A stretch of DNA of 41,408 nt from Patescibacteria group bacterium. GTDB taxonomy: Bacteria; Patescibacteria; Microgenomatia; Daviesbacterales; UBA10151. The DNA lies in assembly GCA_023487645.1 (NCBI GenBank), contig JAMDBX010000041.1, forward strand, positions 1 through 41,408, read 5' to 3'. Position 1 is the first letter of the stretch; each line of letters opens with the position of its first letter. Below the pieces are notes generated by a model. That model was not told where the DNA came from and did no database searches. It was given only the letters and a program-made list of their open reading frames with translations. Of this stretch, positions 17,097-25,981 are shown piece after piece. The position numbers were made by a program, and so were the translations under genes.

Positions 17097-18241
17097 CGGT
17101 TCAGTCCTCCTTTTTTGGCGCTGACCATAAGCGGCGGCATAACTTGGTCATTTAAAGTTACCTGGAGAGTGTCAAACTCTAAATTGTCTTTTTCCAAGGT
17201 TAGGGTATAGGTTCCTGCAGTAAGCGGTGTAGCTCCGGTAAATTGCCCTATTTTATTAGTTTTTAAAGCCCTTACCGGCATCCCTTCTTTGTTGTGGATA
17301 ATGACAATCACCCCTTCCAGATAGTTGCCGAGGGTATCAGTGACAATGCCGTTAATAATGTTAGGGGAGGAGGTGAGCAAGGGCTGCGTCTGGGGGACTG
17401 TGGGTTGGGATTGAACCACAACGACTCGCTGGTGTTTTGGAGCTGGAGGCGTTACTTTTGCCGGAGCATTTTTATGGTACAAGTCTTCTGTTTGTTTCAT
17501 CAGGCCTTGGAGTTGGTTAAAGGCTTTGGACAGTTGTTCACTATAAGCTGAAGCTGCAGCCTGGTGGACAAGATGAGGTTCGTTCAAATGGTTGGTAATT
17601 TCTCCTTTGGCAGTAAGGTTAGCTTTAAGCTGGTTAATTTGCCTTTCGGTTTCCAAAATCTTGGTATGTAAAACTTGGGCTTCCTGGGCCATTTTCACCA
17701 ATTTTGACAACTCTTGGGAGGATGGTAAATTTTCAATATCAACTTCCGGTGCTTGGGCTTGTGGCTGTGGTGGTATGGGTGATATCGAAGGGGTGGGTGT
17801 AAATTTAGTTTCGGGTGGAAGGGGAGCCGATGGTATAGTGTTAAGAATAGGCGTCTGGGTCGGTACGGTTGTCAGGCCAGCTGAAATTAAATAAGTATGC
17901 AATCTGTTTTTAAAGTTAGGATCCTGGGGGTTAATCTTTACTTTCTGCCCACCGGGGAATTTCCAAGAGGCTTGGGTGGGAGAATAAACGGCCCGAAAAT
18001 AGGCAGCCATCCAGTGGTCCAAGGGTCTGTCGGCAATAGGCAGGAAAGCAAAGGCTGCACCTAATGAGGCCGAGGAAAGTATCAGAGGCACGGCAAAAAT
18101 CGGGCTGACAGACATTAAAAGGACATAAGATAAATAGGCAATTAAAAGGCCGGATGCCAAATAAGCAAATTGTTTGAGGGTCATATCCCCAACTAAGTGA
18201 AACTCAAAAGAGGTGACATTTTGGGGGACAGGATGTTCCAT
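17093..18241 (-). CDS. PrgI-family T4SS membrane protein with C-terminal Ig-like domain
   Basis: The N-terminus (MEHPVPQNVTSFEFHLVGDM, then LKQFAYLASG) with two closely spaced helices (~20-70) matches PrgI proteins, VirB3-like partners of VirB4 in Gram-positive conjugation systems. A Pro-rich region and a coiled coil (~170-255) follow. The C-terminal ~80 residues look like a carboxypeptidase-regulatory-like beta domain (GIVTDTLGNYLEGVIVIIHN), which is not part of standard PrgI. I chose the internal ATG at 18241 because the protein then begins like its family and a TATGAT box lies 10 nt upstream; the alternative is 18256. Confidence 0.82.
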   Translation of the reverse strand: MEHPVPQNVTSFEFHLVGDMTLKQFAYLASGLLIAYLSYVLLMSVSPIFAVPLILSSASLGAAFAFLPIADRPLDHWMAAYFRAVYSPTQASWKFPGGQKVKINPQDPNFKNRLHTYLISAGLTTVPTQTPILNTIPSAPLPPETKFTPTPSISPIPPQPQAQAPEVDIENLPSSQELSKLVKMAQEAQVLHTKILETERQINQLKANLTAKGEITNHLNEPHLVHQAAASAYSEQLSKAFNQLQGLMKQTEDLYHKNAPAKVTPPAPKHQRVVVVQSQPTVPQTQPLLTSSPNIINGIVTDTLGNYLEGVIVIIHNKEGMPVRALKTNKIGQFTGATPLTAGTYTLTLEKDNLEFDTLQVTLNDQVMPPLMVSAKKGGLNR

Positions 18242-18350
18242 AGCAAAAAGGATCATATAGCGTGAAAAATGGGTCGTCTAGGGGCTCAAAAGATATCATT
18301 TATGGACTCTTCCGACTTAACTAAACAACAAAGGGTCAGAAAATCGGGGC

Positions 18351-18379
18351 TTGTTTTTTAAAAAAAGTTTTGCTAATTT
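18351..18379 (+). promoter_or_regulatory. promoter of the cobalamin-riboswitch transcript
   Basis: TTGTTT (18351-18356), 17-bp spacer, TAATTT (18374-18379). The expected start site (~18386) coincides with the first paired base of the riboswitch. Bases 18257-18350 show no gene. Confidence 0.5.
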
Positions 18380-18385
18380 TAAAAC

Positions 18386-18502
18386 GTGGTGTATTGGTAG
18401 ACTTTAAAGGTGTACCAAGATACAAAGGGAACCTTGTGTAAATCAAGGGCTGTGCCGCAACTGTGATCCCGATTAAATCGGGAGAGCCAGGAGACCGACC
18501 AC
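18386..18502 (+). promoter_or_regulatory. cobalamin (B12) riboswitch aptamer
   Basis: It matches the conserved core of RF00174-type aptamers in order: closing helix GTGGT/ACCAC (18386-18390 with 18498-18502), hairpin TTGGTA/TACCAA, AAAGGGAA, the P5 hairpin CCTTG-TGTAAAT-CAAGG, GGCTGTGCCGCAACTGTGA, helix CCCGATT/AATCGGG, then GAGCCAGGAGACCGACC. Peripheral helices are reduced, so the ligand form (adenosyl-, methyl- or hydroxocobalamin) cannot be assigned. It precedes a gene of unknown function by 70 nt. Confidence 0.9.
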
Positions 18503-18544
18503 AATTTTATCCCGAGCAGGAATCAGACTTTAATAAGCTGTTTT

Positions 18545-18570
18545 AACCTCCTTGGGACAGGAGGTTTTTT
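18545..18570 (+). terminator. riboswitch expression platform (terminator / RBS-sequestering hairpin)
   Basis: A perfect 7-bp stem AACCTCC/GGAGGTT with an 8-nt loop is followed by a T-run, with the ATG at 18572. The 3' arm holds the only good Shine-Dalgarno (GGAGG) for that ATG, so folding would block translation and could also terminate transcription. A competing pairing is possible between TCCCGAG (18510-18516) and CTTGGGA (18551-18557). Confidence 0.75.
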
Positions 18571-18571
18571 A

Positions 18572-19594
18572 ATGGCTGCGTCCAAAGAAAGAAATATTAA
18601 TGAATACAACTCCGGTTTGACTCTTCAGGTAGAACTTGATGCTTTGGATAAAATGATTATTGATGATTGGCGCTTAAGAGTCGATCAAAATCTTCAATAC
18701 TTTACCCGTGAATATGTTTTAGAAGAAAATATTACCCGCTATAGTTATGGATTAAAAAGAGATAAAAACGGCATTCCTTATCAGGTTTATTCTCCAGGAT
18801 TTGAAGATGAAGGTGATGTTATCAACAGCTTTCGCAAAGGAGTAGGGGAAAGGGCCCAGGTTGAATATGTCGGTTTTGAAAAAATTGAACAAAAAATTTT
18901 TCAAGGTGGTGCTGAAGGGAATTTTTTTGTTTGGGTTTCACCTCCAGGCAAGGCTGAGGATGGTTTTAAAGATCATAATTTTACCTTTGTCGGCCATGTT
19001 TTGGATGACCGGATTGATATGATTGCTTATAAAAATTGGCTGAGCAGAGCAGAAAATGCAAGGTTTTTGAATAGATATTTACCAGATTTAAAGCAACTGG
19101 ATGAAAAGGCTCAGGACCTGGATTTTCTTGCAAATCCGGTGTTTTTAAAAGGTGGGGAAAGATTCAAAAATCTGATGGGTGTTGTCCATGTGTTAGACCC
19201 TCAAAGGTCGGATTTGAAGGAGGAGGATAACCGGTGGTTTTTAGATAAATTAAATCCTTTCAGAAAGACAGTTATCTTAGCGTTGGAAACAGGAGATCTG
19301 GCAGGAGCAGAGCGGGCAAAAACGGCCCATGATAATTATGCGGTAGCCTTGCTTAGAGGCCAAGATAATGATGTCGACAGCTTAGATTATTGGGCAGCCC
19401 AGCCGGCTGTGACATTGCAAGGCAGTTGTGGTTTTTCCAGGTCAAAGAGAACGATTTCAACATGGTTTGGGGTAGAGAAAAGTTATTTTAACTGCCCCCG
19501 ATGTGACGGAAAGATAGAATCAGGTAAGGGAATTACTGTTTGTCCTCATTGCGGGGTCAGAAAAGAGGATTGTGGGCCCTCTATTTGTGACTAA
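18572..19594 (+). CDS. unknown protein with C-terminal zinc ribbon, under B12 riboswitch
   Basis: I do not recognise the 340-residue protein. It has no signal peptide or membrane helix, so it is likely cytosolic. Residues 1-300 are an alpha/beta mix without a known motif. The C-terminus (~310-335) has CPRC...CPHC plus a nearby Cys, a probable zinc ribbon. It is not a known B12 transporter, B12-biosynthesis enzyme, MetE or class II ribonucleotide reductase. It lies on the opposite strand to the flanking T4SS genes. The start is fixed by GGAGG in the riboswitch hairpin. Confidence 0.85.
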   Translation: MAASKERNINEYNSGLTLQVELDALDKMIIDDWRLRVDQNLQYFTREYVLEENITRYSYGLKRDKNGIPYQVYSPGFEDEGDVINSFRKGVGERAQVEYVGFEKIEQKIFQGGAEGNFFVWVSPPGKAEDGFKDHNFTFVGHVLDDRIDMIAYKNWLSRAENARFLNRYLPDLKQLDEKAQDLDFLANPVFLKGGERFKNLMGVVHVLDPQRSDLKEEDNRWFLDKLNPFRKTVILALETGDLAGAERAKTAHDNYAVALLRGQDNDVDSLDYWAAQPAVTLQGSCGFSRSKRTISTWFGVEKSYFNCPRCDGKIESGKGITVCPHCGVRKEDCGPSICD

Positions 19595-19633
19595 TTTAAT
19601 TGACAGGGAAGTAAGGTCAGACTACACTTAAAG

Positions 19634-19662
19634 TTGAAATAAGCCCTCCTAAAAGATATAAT
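19634..19662 (+). promoter_or_regulatory. promoter of the 625-codon plus-strand gene
   Basis: TTGAAA (19634-19639), 17-bp spacer, perfect TATAAT (19657-19662). Predicted start is about 19669. It gives the second gene transcription independent of the riboswitch. Confidence 0.65.
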
Positions 19663-19715
19663 TACGAGCTTTTTAAAATTTGTTAAAAAAGGAGGTTCAT
19701 GGAAAGAGAAAAAAT

Positions 19716-21557
19716 ATGGCTCCAGGATCAGAAGAGTCTGAATCAACAGATGAAGGCATCACACGCCCAGGACACATTGAACGTGCAGAAGAGACAACTG
19801 AGTATCTAGCGAGGATTGCTCGTGAGCGAGAAAAAGAGCTTCGTGGTGAAGGACCACCAAAACCTCTTCGACCCCCTGAAAGACCGCCGACTGGCGAGGC
19901 TGGCCGTGGAGAAAAAACAGAAGCAATTACAGCCAAAGCTGAGGGTGGTGAAACAACCTATTACTGGCCCGAAAGCGATGAGGGAAAAATAGCCCGAATG
20001 AGAGATTATTTGGCCCTGGTAGAATCTACCAACCAGCCTAATGGTGGGGCAGCTTATAAAAATTTGATGGAAGAGTTGGGATTGGTAATTACTACCCTTA
20101 TTTCTGAAAGATTTTCTGCAGATCCTGAAAAAGAAAAAAGATGGAGGAATATAGGAAGCACTTTATTAAGAGAATACCAAGCGAGAATGGCCCTTCATAA
20201 CCAGTTTCTGGAGTTTATGGTGGCAGGAGACGGAGAAAAGGTAAGCAATGCTTTAAAACCTCTAAGAGGGGAATATCTAAATTTAATTATTAAGGATTTA
20301 CCGGAAGTTTGGAAGGGCTTTTTACTTTACGAGGCTAATGCAAAAAGACTTTTAAGGGCTCAAGGAATACAGATAGAACAAATTCGCCAGGAAATTAGAA
20401 CAGGAATAGAGATAAGCAGAAGGTCTCATCCTCCTTTAGATGCTCAGTCTGCCCAAAGAATGGCCGAACGACTATGGATGACTCTATCACGTCGGGCAGT
20501 TCACAATGAAGTTGTCGATAAAAATTCTCGTCAGGTTGTCACTGATGAAAAAAAGAAAAGGGAGGCTGGGTATGAAGTATCCTTTTTAGCAGAGGAACAA
20601 GGCGGTAGTGGCCCGCAGACGCTCTTGAAAATCATGCAGACTCAAAATTGGCTGTGTACCAGGAAAAAAGATTTTGATATTGGTAATCCCCAGATTGATC
20701 TTTTAGATGGTGTTGATCTGGATCAGCAGGAGTTTTTCAGTTTTTTTGCCGGACAGATCGAAGAGTTTTATGAAAAATTACTTTATGAAAGATATCGGGA
20801 AACTGTACCAGAGTCAGGGTGGGTAGAGGCAAGAAGGAGGGCAAAAACTGACGCCCAAACAGTAGCGGAGATTTTAACCGGTAACCATAAAGAACCTAAA
20901 ATGAAAAGTGACGAGCCGGGAGTTCGGGATGTTGATAAAGTAACTGGTTTGCCGGCTACTAAATGGTCAAAAGTTGTTGATGTGACGAAGTTTAAATGGA
21001 ACCTTGAAGATTTATCTCAAGCTGAACAGGATGAGTTGGTAAGTTTGGTGGGGAGAGAAAATGTCCTTAAAGGTATAGATTTTGCTGCTATTCTTGGGGA
21101 ATATTCTTTAGATAAATGGTCTACTTTAAAAATTAAGTTTCCTTATCAGCGTTTAAATGCTATGACCGATAACGAAGCATCTTTTATCCGAAATCCTACC
21201 AAAGAATCACTTTTTGCATTAAATAAAGATTTTGCTACCGAATGGGAGCAAAAAGAAAAATTACTGGAAAATTTTGGAGAACTTGCCGGTAGTGAAGAAT
21301 ATGTCAAAATAGGAAAGTCCCGCTATAATAGGGAAGGCAAAATAGCTTTAGTAAATAAGGCTGCCGGACTTGTAGATGAAAGCGGAATACCATTTATACG
21401 TTATGCAAAGAAAAATAAAATTATAAGAAAGATCTTGAATGAAAATAACTTAGAAAGGTTTGTTAGAGGGACCCCATTTAAATTTGCTTATTCATTTCTT
21501 TTTGGCACACTTTGGGGAATGCTTTTAAAAGCATTGGGCTATGTTTTTAAATCGTAG
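19716..21557 (+). CDS. unknown protein with C-terminal membrane anchor (T4SS locus)
   Basis: Function not recognised. From the ATG at 19716 it is 613 residues: an acidic, Pro-rich disordered N-terminus (~1-90), a long helical, charged middle, and one C-terminal hydrophobic segment (FAYSFLFGTLWGMLLKALGY) that may tail-anchor it. The start is doubtful. The GGAGG at 19691-19695 is too far from this ATG but sits 3 nt before an out-of-frame ATG at 19699. An in-frame TTG at 19680 is another option. It ends 1 nt from the convergent VirB6-like gene. Confidence 0.8.
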   Translation: MAPGSEESESTDEGITRPGHIERAEETTEYLARIAREREKELRGEGPPKPLRPPERPPTGEAGRGEKTEAITAKAEGGETTYYWPESDEGKIARMRDYLALVESTNQPNGGAAYKNLMEELGLVITTLISERFSADPEKEKRWRNIGSTLLREYQARMALHNQFLEFMVAGDGEKVSNALKPLRGEYLNLIIKDLPEVWKGFLLYEANAKRLLRAQGIQIEQIRQEIRTGIEISRRSHPPLDAQSAQRMAERLWMTLSRRAVHNEVVDKNSRQVVTDEKKKREAGYEVSFLAEEQGGSGPQTLLKIMQTQNWLCTRKKDFDIGNPQIDLLDGVDLDQQEFFSFFAGQIEEFYEKLLYERYRETVPESGWVEARRRAKTDAQTVAEILTGNHKEPKMKSDEPGVRDVDKVTGLPATKWSKVVDVTKFKWNLEDLSQAEQDELVSLVGRENVLKGIDFAAILGEYSLDKWSTLKIKFPYQRLNAMTDNEASFIRNPTKESLFALNKDFATEWEQKEKLLENFGELAGSEEYVKIGKSRYNREGKIALVNKAAGLVDESGIPFIRYAKKNKIIRKILNENNLERFVRGTPFKFAYSFLFGTLWGMLLKALGYVFKS

Positions 21558-23195
21558 TTATTTTACCCCCGGTAGTCTTTCCATTATTCTTTCCCTCCAA
21601 CCTACATCAGCAGCTACCTGAGGACCAGCATCTTGAGCCCATTGTAATCTTTGTTTCTGTAGGGCTTGCTGTCTATAAGCTAAGCCTGTTGATCTCATGG
21701 CAGTGCCGTAACCCCTGCCAATTCCTCCTGTAAATGTTCCCCATCCTCCCATAAACCCTCCCAGAGCAGCCTTATCAAAGCCTTCAGGACCTTTGACATT
21801 AAAGGCTTTCCGGATGGTATCCGGGATTATTGGAGTTGCTAAAAGTATCCCGTAAGCTAAAAGTGCCCGGAGTAAGTCAATCTGCATATTCCCAAATAAA
21901 GGCGGTGAAACTTTCCAGTCGCTGTTGGTAGTGCCACCTAAAATAACCCCGGCAAATAAAAACATGGCAAAAACAGCTGGGAATACTAGGGCATTGGCAA
22001 GCAGTGATTTAATCCAATTACCTAGGCCTCCAGTCCGGCCGGGAATAGAGGATATTAAGATTATCAAGGGGCCGCTGATTGTAGCAATAAGGATTTGAAT
22101 ATAGGTTCCTATTAATCCAAAAAGTAGCCGAAACATCTGGATAAATAGGGCAATAATCAGGATTAAAGAAAGTATTCCGCTGATCATATTAGGGACTAGG
22201 TCTTTATCTGCGCCTCCAACTACCCCTCCGCCGATCCCTCCCAATAAAATACCCAAGCCTCCCATTGTAAAAAAGCCAATAATGGCTCCAATGATGGCCG
22301 GAATGATTTCGGCTAGGGGAGCCCAGATACTTTGTGTTAGGCTACTAATAGAGTTCCCAACATTGGCATTATTACTCCAAACAACTCCTGCCGAGGAGCT
22401 AAAAAGCTGGAAGATGTTTGAGTTGTCCGCCAACCGCCTAAGATTATCCGCGTTCCCAAAGGCGTTGCCGACACCACTGTTAATAAATACTTCGGTTATC
22501 AATCTCATCCCGATAAAAGAGGTGTCTACAAGTAAAGCGGCGATAAAATAACTAAAGGTGACCAAAACCAAACCCACTACCAAACCAGGCAGGGCAGTTT
22601 GAATAGAGATCACGGTTTGGGGGTTAATTTTTTGGCGAAACATCACCATTAGTCCAATTACCACAAAGATAAGGATAAATGCCAGGTAAGCAATATTTCG
22701 GGCTGCTTGCCATAACTTCAAAACCGGCTTTATAATCCCTTCTCCTGATCCGGTCACGCTCTGGGCATAAGCAGACTTTGGACCAATCCCCATATTTTCC
22801 CCGATACTGGCCAAATAATCTATTGAGGAGGTTGGGGGAGTATAGAGAGCTAAAGTGAGGCCGGTTACCGCCCCTAAAGCTCCCATACTGGGAACCTGGG
22901 CAAATAAAGTAGGAATAGAGGCGCCGGTTTTGGAATCTTTTTGATAAACTAAACAATCGTTATACGGGCTGGTGCCGGCTAGCATGCACAACCCTCCATG
23001 GACTACACTTTGCAAGCTGTTGTCCATGTTAACCTTTTCATTGAAGTTACTCACATTAAGAGGACAACCACCATTTTTACAGTTGGGATTGCGTGTGTCA
23101 GCATCTAAGGCGAGGGCTTGTTTTGGGAGAAGAGTGCCTAAAAAAACACTAAAAATTAGTAATAAAAAGAATGTTGATTTTTTCAGGGCAGACAT
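21558..23195 (-). CDS. VirB6/TrbL-like T4SS channel protein
   Basis: A 545-residue protein with a signal peptide (~1-29, cut after ALA), a ~130-residue exported loop containing Cys, then about seven membrane helices from ~165 to 460 with Gly-rich stretches (MGGLGILLGGIGGGVVGG), and a basic cytoplasmic tail. This topology fits the polytopic VirB6/TrbL inner-membrane core subunit. It belongs with the surrounding T4SS genes on the same strand. The plus-strand pair at 18572-21557 separates it from prgI/virB4. Confidence 0.78.
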   Translation of the reverse strand: MSALKKSTFFLLLIFSVFLGTLLPKQALALDADTRNPNCKNGGCPLNVSNFNEKVNMDNSLQSVVHGGLCMLAGTSPYNDCLVYQKDSKTGASIPTLFAQVPSMGALGAVTGLTLALYTPPTSSIDYLASIGENMGIGPKSAYAQSVTGSGEGIIKPVLKLWQAARNIAYLAFILIFVVIGLMVMFRQKINPQTVISIQTALPGLVVGLVLVTFSYFIAALLVDTSFIGMRLITEVFINSGVGNAFGNADNLRRLADNSNIFQLFSSSAGVVWSNNANVGNSISSLTQSIWAPLAEIIPAIIGAIIGFFTMGGLGILLGGIGGGVVGGADKDLVPNMISGILSLILIIALFIQMFRLLFGLIGTYIQILIATISGPLIILISSIPGRTGGLGNWIKSLLANALVFPAVFAMFLFAGVILGGTTNSDWKVSPPLFGNMQIDLLRALLAYGILLATPIIPDTIRKAFNVKGPEGFDKAALGGFMGGWGTFTGGIGRGYGTAMRSTGLAYRQQALQKQRLQWAQDAGPQVAADVGWRERIMERLPGVK

Positions 23196-23262
23196 GGGCT
23201 AAATTAAAGGTAACCAATTTGAAGAATTTATGCAACTAGAGGTTTAGGATTGGCCCTTTTAT

Positions 23263-23336
23263 GTCATCCTGGTAATCCGCCGACTGGCGGAGCATCCAGG
23301 ATCAAAAAAGAAAGATTCTGGACAAGCCAGAATGAC
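23263..23336. repeat. REP-like double-hairpin element, copy A
   Basis: It begins GTCATCCTGG and ends CCAGAATGAC. Inside are a hairpin CCTGG...CCGCC/GGCGG...CCAGG and a second hairpin ATTCTGG/CCAGAAT. A related element lies at 25982-26054. It sits just downstream of the large surface-protein gene and may also stop transcription. Confidence 0.55.
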
Positions 23337-23340
23337 ATTG

Positions 23341-25098
23341 TTATTTGGGAGTTGGGGAGGGGATACAAGGGACAGTGCTCGGTAGCGGTTGATAAAGGGG
23401 TTTTATTTGTCCGTCAGTTCCTTGAGGAAAACTTGCTTTATAGTAGACCTCCTGTCCGCAATTAATATCCGGCGGCCTGTCATCCTCTTTAAAAACTTTT
23501 TGCTGCAGGCTTAGGTTACTACCATTTCTAAGTTGATAAAGTTGCAAATCAGTTGGCTTAGCGCTGTTTGAGGATAAGGCCAGAGGAAAATCCGGCAAAC
23601 CCAAAACATAATTGCCGCTATTGGTGGCCAAAGAAGTGTCCAAAGTATCCAAATCTTTATTGCCGACAGTGTTTTTCTGGGTTAAATCCTCCAAATAACA
23701 GCTTTTTTTCATCGGAACCGGAGTCAGTTGAGCCGGCCTTTGGGCAAGAGCTAAAGCTTGGCTGGCTTGGGTGAAATATTGAGTTTGATTGGCCAGATTG
23801 ACTTTACTAGCGCAAAACCATCTGTCCTCTGAGGCTAATCCTCCAATAATGGGAATACTTTTAAACAAAGATTGAGCTGAGCAGATTAGTTTGTTTAAGT
23901 CCCAAAAGAACCCAGTTTGAACTCCGATCTCGGGTGAGGGGGTAGCAGTTTTATCTAAATCATTGTTTAAAGCCTGGGGTAGTAGTGAGTGACTCATAAC
24001 TCTGGTGATATTGGCATCATCGTTGAGGGTGGGTCCGATAACCTGTTGATCGGTGTTGCCGTTGGTGTCTTTGATTGTAGTAGTATCACTTAAATTACAG
24101 TATCTGGCTGAGATGGCATAAGTTAAAGGATATGAGAGGCAATCATTGCCGTAACGGTCGGAGACAAGATTGATATGAGTGGTTTGAAAGGTAAACTGGC
24201 GGGTATCATTGATATTTTGGGACATGGTGGTCGGGACACATGTTACCGTCCATGTGCAGGGCGTACCTCCATTTGGGTTACAGCTGCTGTCCGTGTAGCG
24301 GATAAAGCAGGTTTTATCATCAAATTGTTTATATAAAGAAGTATCTACAAAACCATCGTTGGGGATGGTATTTTCCTTGTTTCCAAGATGATCCGGAGTA
24401 AAATCTTTGGTTGGGTCGGGAGGTTTACAGGAGTTGGTCCCTTTCATGGTAAAAGTTTCCGGCTCACCCAAAAAAGGAGGCCGGCTTTGGGGATCGGAGG
24501 AGCCTTGAGGATCAGGGTTAATACTTGCTTCCATTTTATACTCCCTTTCACATTTGGCACTGCCGATTTCTCCCCGGCAGTGCCAGTCGCTCCATAGTTC
24601 GGGATTGTTGGGATAAGTCCTTTGGCCATGGGTGGTGCAATCTTCTGCCAGATCCCGGTCGTCTGTGATGGTACTGCCCGAGGCCCCAAAATCCCGGGCG
24701 CATTGGCTGGTTTCATAGAGGTTATCGCCTTCGCAATAGGGAATATTACGGGCGGTGCTGCAAGTGGCGTGGCAAGCACCACAGGTTCCGTTATTGTAGC
24801 ATTGGCCATCGCTGCCTCTATCCTGTCTACAAAATTGATTACCACTTCCATTGCTATAAGTAAACTGGCCGTTAGTAAAGGCACAACTTTGGGAGGTATC
24901 AGAGCAGGGCGCAGGTACGCATGAGCCTCCGGAACAGTAAAAACCACTGTTACAGTTAACTTCGGCACACGGATCAGGGGAGTTGCTGTAAACGCCGGGA
25001 ACATCATAGGCAGAAGCTGACTGGGTAATAAAAAAGATGCCTGAAAGTATTATAAATAATAAAAGCCAAAACAGACCCGGCAGTTTTAAAACATTCAT
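23341..25098 (-). CDS. large secreted Cys-rich surface protein, T4SS locus
   Basis: 585 residues from the ATG at 25098. A signal peptide (~1-29, ending SASA) precedes the motif DVPGVYSNSPDPCAEVNC then GFYCSGGSCVP, a Cys-rich module shared with the pilin at 27367-27873. The rest has many Cys pairs and beta-rich segments, with one weak hydrophobic stretch near 410-430. I chose this ATG because it overlaps the TGA of the upstream pilin (ATGA). Exported, disulfide-stabilised surface component is inferred; no enzyme motif seen. Confidence 0.72.
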   Translation of the reverse strand: MNVLKLPGLFWLLLFIILSGIFFITQSASAYDVPGVYSNSPDPCAEVNCNSGFYCSGGSCVPAPCSDTSQSCAFTNGQFTYSNGSGNQFCRQDRGSDGQCYNNGTCGACHATCSTARNIPYCEGDNLYETSQCARDFGASGSTITDDRDLAEDCTTHGQRTYPNNPELWSDWHCRGEIGSAKCEREYKMEASINPDPQGSSDPQSRPPFLGEPETFTMKGTNSCKPPDPTKDFTPDHLGNKENTIPNDGFVDTSLYKQFDDKTCFIRYTDSSCNPNGGTPCTWTVTCVPTTMSQNINDTRQFTFQTTHINLVSDRYGNDCLSYPLTYAISARYCNLSDTTTIKDTNGNTDQQVIGPTLNDDANITRVMSHSLLPQALNNDLDKTATPSPEIGVQTGFFWDLNKLICSAQSLFKSIPIIGGLASEDRWFCASKVNLANQTQYFTQASQALALAQRPAQLTPVPMKKSCYLEDLTQKNTVGNKDLDTLDTSLATNSGNYVLGLPDFPLALSSNSAKPTDLQLYQLRNGSNLSLQQKVFKEDDRPPDINCGQEVYYKASFPQGTDGQIKPLYQPLPSTVPCIPSPTPK

Positions 25099-25394
25099 AG
25101 ACAATAAGGAGCAAAGCCCAGACAAAACTTGGTTACCGGTACCCCGGTAAAAGCCTCAATCAATTTTAATACCAGCCAGGCAAGGATGAGAAATAAAAAT
25201 CCCAAAAGGGCCCAGGTGAGGGTAGAGTTGGCCGAGGAGATCGCCTTGGGTTCTCCTCCGGAGGTGAGATATTTAATACCTCCCACAACCAGCATTACAG
25301 TTAAAGCAATAACTGCCAAACCTACTGACAGGTTAATTAACCTTTGGATAAGTTCTTGAAGCTGCTGCAATCCTGCAGGTCCTGGTCCGGGCAT
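25095..25394 (-). CDS. T4SS_pilin-family protein (VirB2/TrbC-like)
   Basis: A 99-residue protein with two membrane helices (~20-45 and ~62-85) separated by the short loop YLTSGGEPKAISSANSTLTW, the family pattern of CPR T4SS pilins. It has no clear signal peptide. Its stop overlaps the start of the large Cys-rich protein. Confidence 0.75.
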   Translation of the reverse strand: MPGPGPAGLQQLQELIQRLINLSVGLAVIALTVMLVVGGIKYLTSGGEPKAISSANSTLTWALLGFLFLILAWLVLKLIEAFTGVPVTKFCLGFAPYCL

Positions 25395-25446
25395 ACATTT
25401 AAGTTACTATAAAAATGATAGAGAATACAAGGAGGATTAAATTTAT

Positions 25447-25896
25447 TTAAGAAACACACTGTCCTGTATTAGGATCAACATGTTGATTATTAGGACAACC
25501 ACTCAATGTTGGGATATATTTAAGATCGAATACATTGATACTAAGTACCTGGCCAACAACTCTCACTATTAAGAAAGCAAGGGCTAAGATGGCTAAACCG
25601 ATAAGGGCATTGGTGATACGACCCCGGGCTTTACCTACAGCTTCTTTGTCACCTCCGGAGGTAATCCATTGGAAGGCCCCAATAATAAGCATAAATAAGA
25701 CGATTAAAGCTGCTGCTACAAAAACAATAATTAAAGCATTGGTTAACAGTTGACTGATAGAGGTAAAAGGATTAACCCCTTGACCTGGAGGGGTAATGGC
25801 AACATTTATTGCCGGACTAGGACTTTGAGCTAAAGTAATTACTGAATTTAAAAAGAAACCCCCAAATATTGTTCCTATTGCAGCAATCTTTTTCAT
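25447..25896 (-). CDS. T4SS_pilin-family protein
   Basis: 149 residues: signal peptide (~1-23), a short exported linker, then two helices (~52-75 and ~95-118) around the loop WITSGGDKEAVGKARGRIT. A C-terminal extension has two Cys (GCPNNQHVDPNTGQCVS). It is first gene of a unit with the 99-residue pilin and the large Cys-rich protein. A strong promoter lies immediately upstream. Confidence 0.8.
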   Translation of the reverse strand: MKKIAAIGTIFGGFFLNSVITLAQSPSPAINVAITPPGQGVNPFTSISQLLTNALIIVFVAAALIVLFMLIIGAFQWITSGGDKEAVGKARGRITNALIGLAILALAFLIVRVVGQVLSINVFDLKYIPTLSGCPNNQHVDPNTGQCVS

Positions 25897-25905
25897 CTTG
25901 CTTTA

Positions 25906-25935
25906 ATAGTATGCAAAACCCAAAACACTTGTCAA
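25906..25935 (-). promoter_or_regulatory. promoter of the pilin/surface-protein unit
   Basis: Perfect -35 TTGACA (25930-25935), 18-bp spacer, -10 TACTAT (25906-25911) on the minus strand, 9 nt before the ATG. The 5' leader would be about 2 nt. Confidence 0.65.
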
Positions 25936-25981
25936 GCAGTAGTTTCTGGCCTTACTCCAGTTTTTACCCGATACGTCATTA

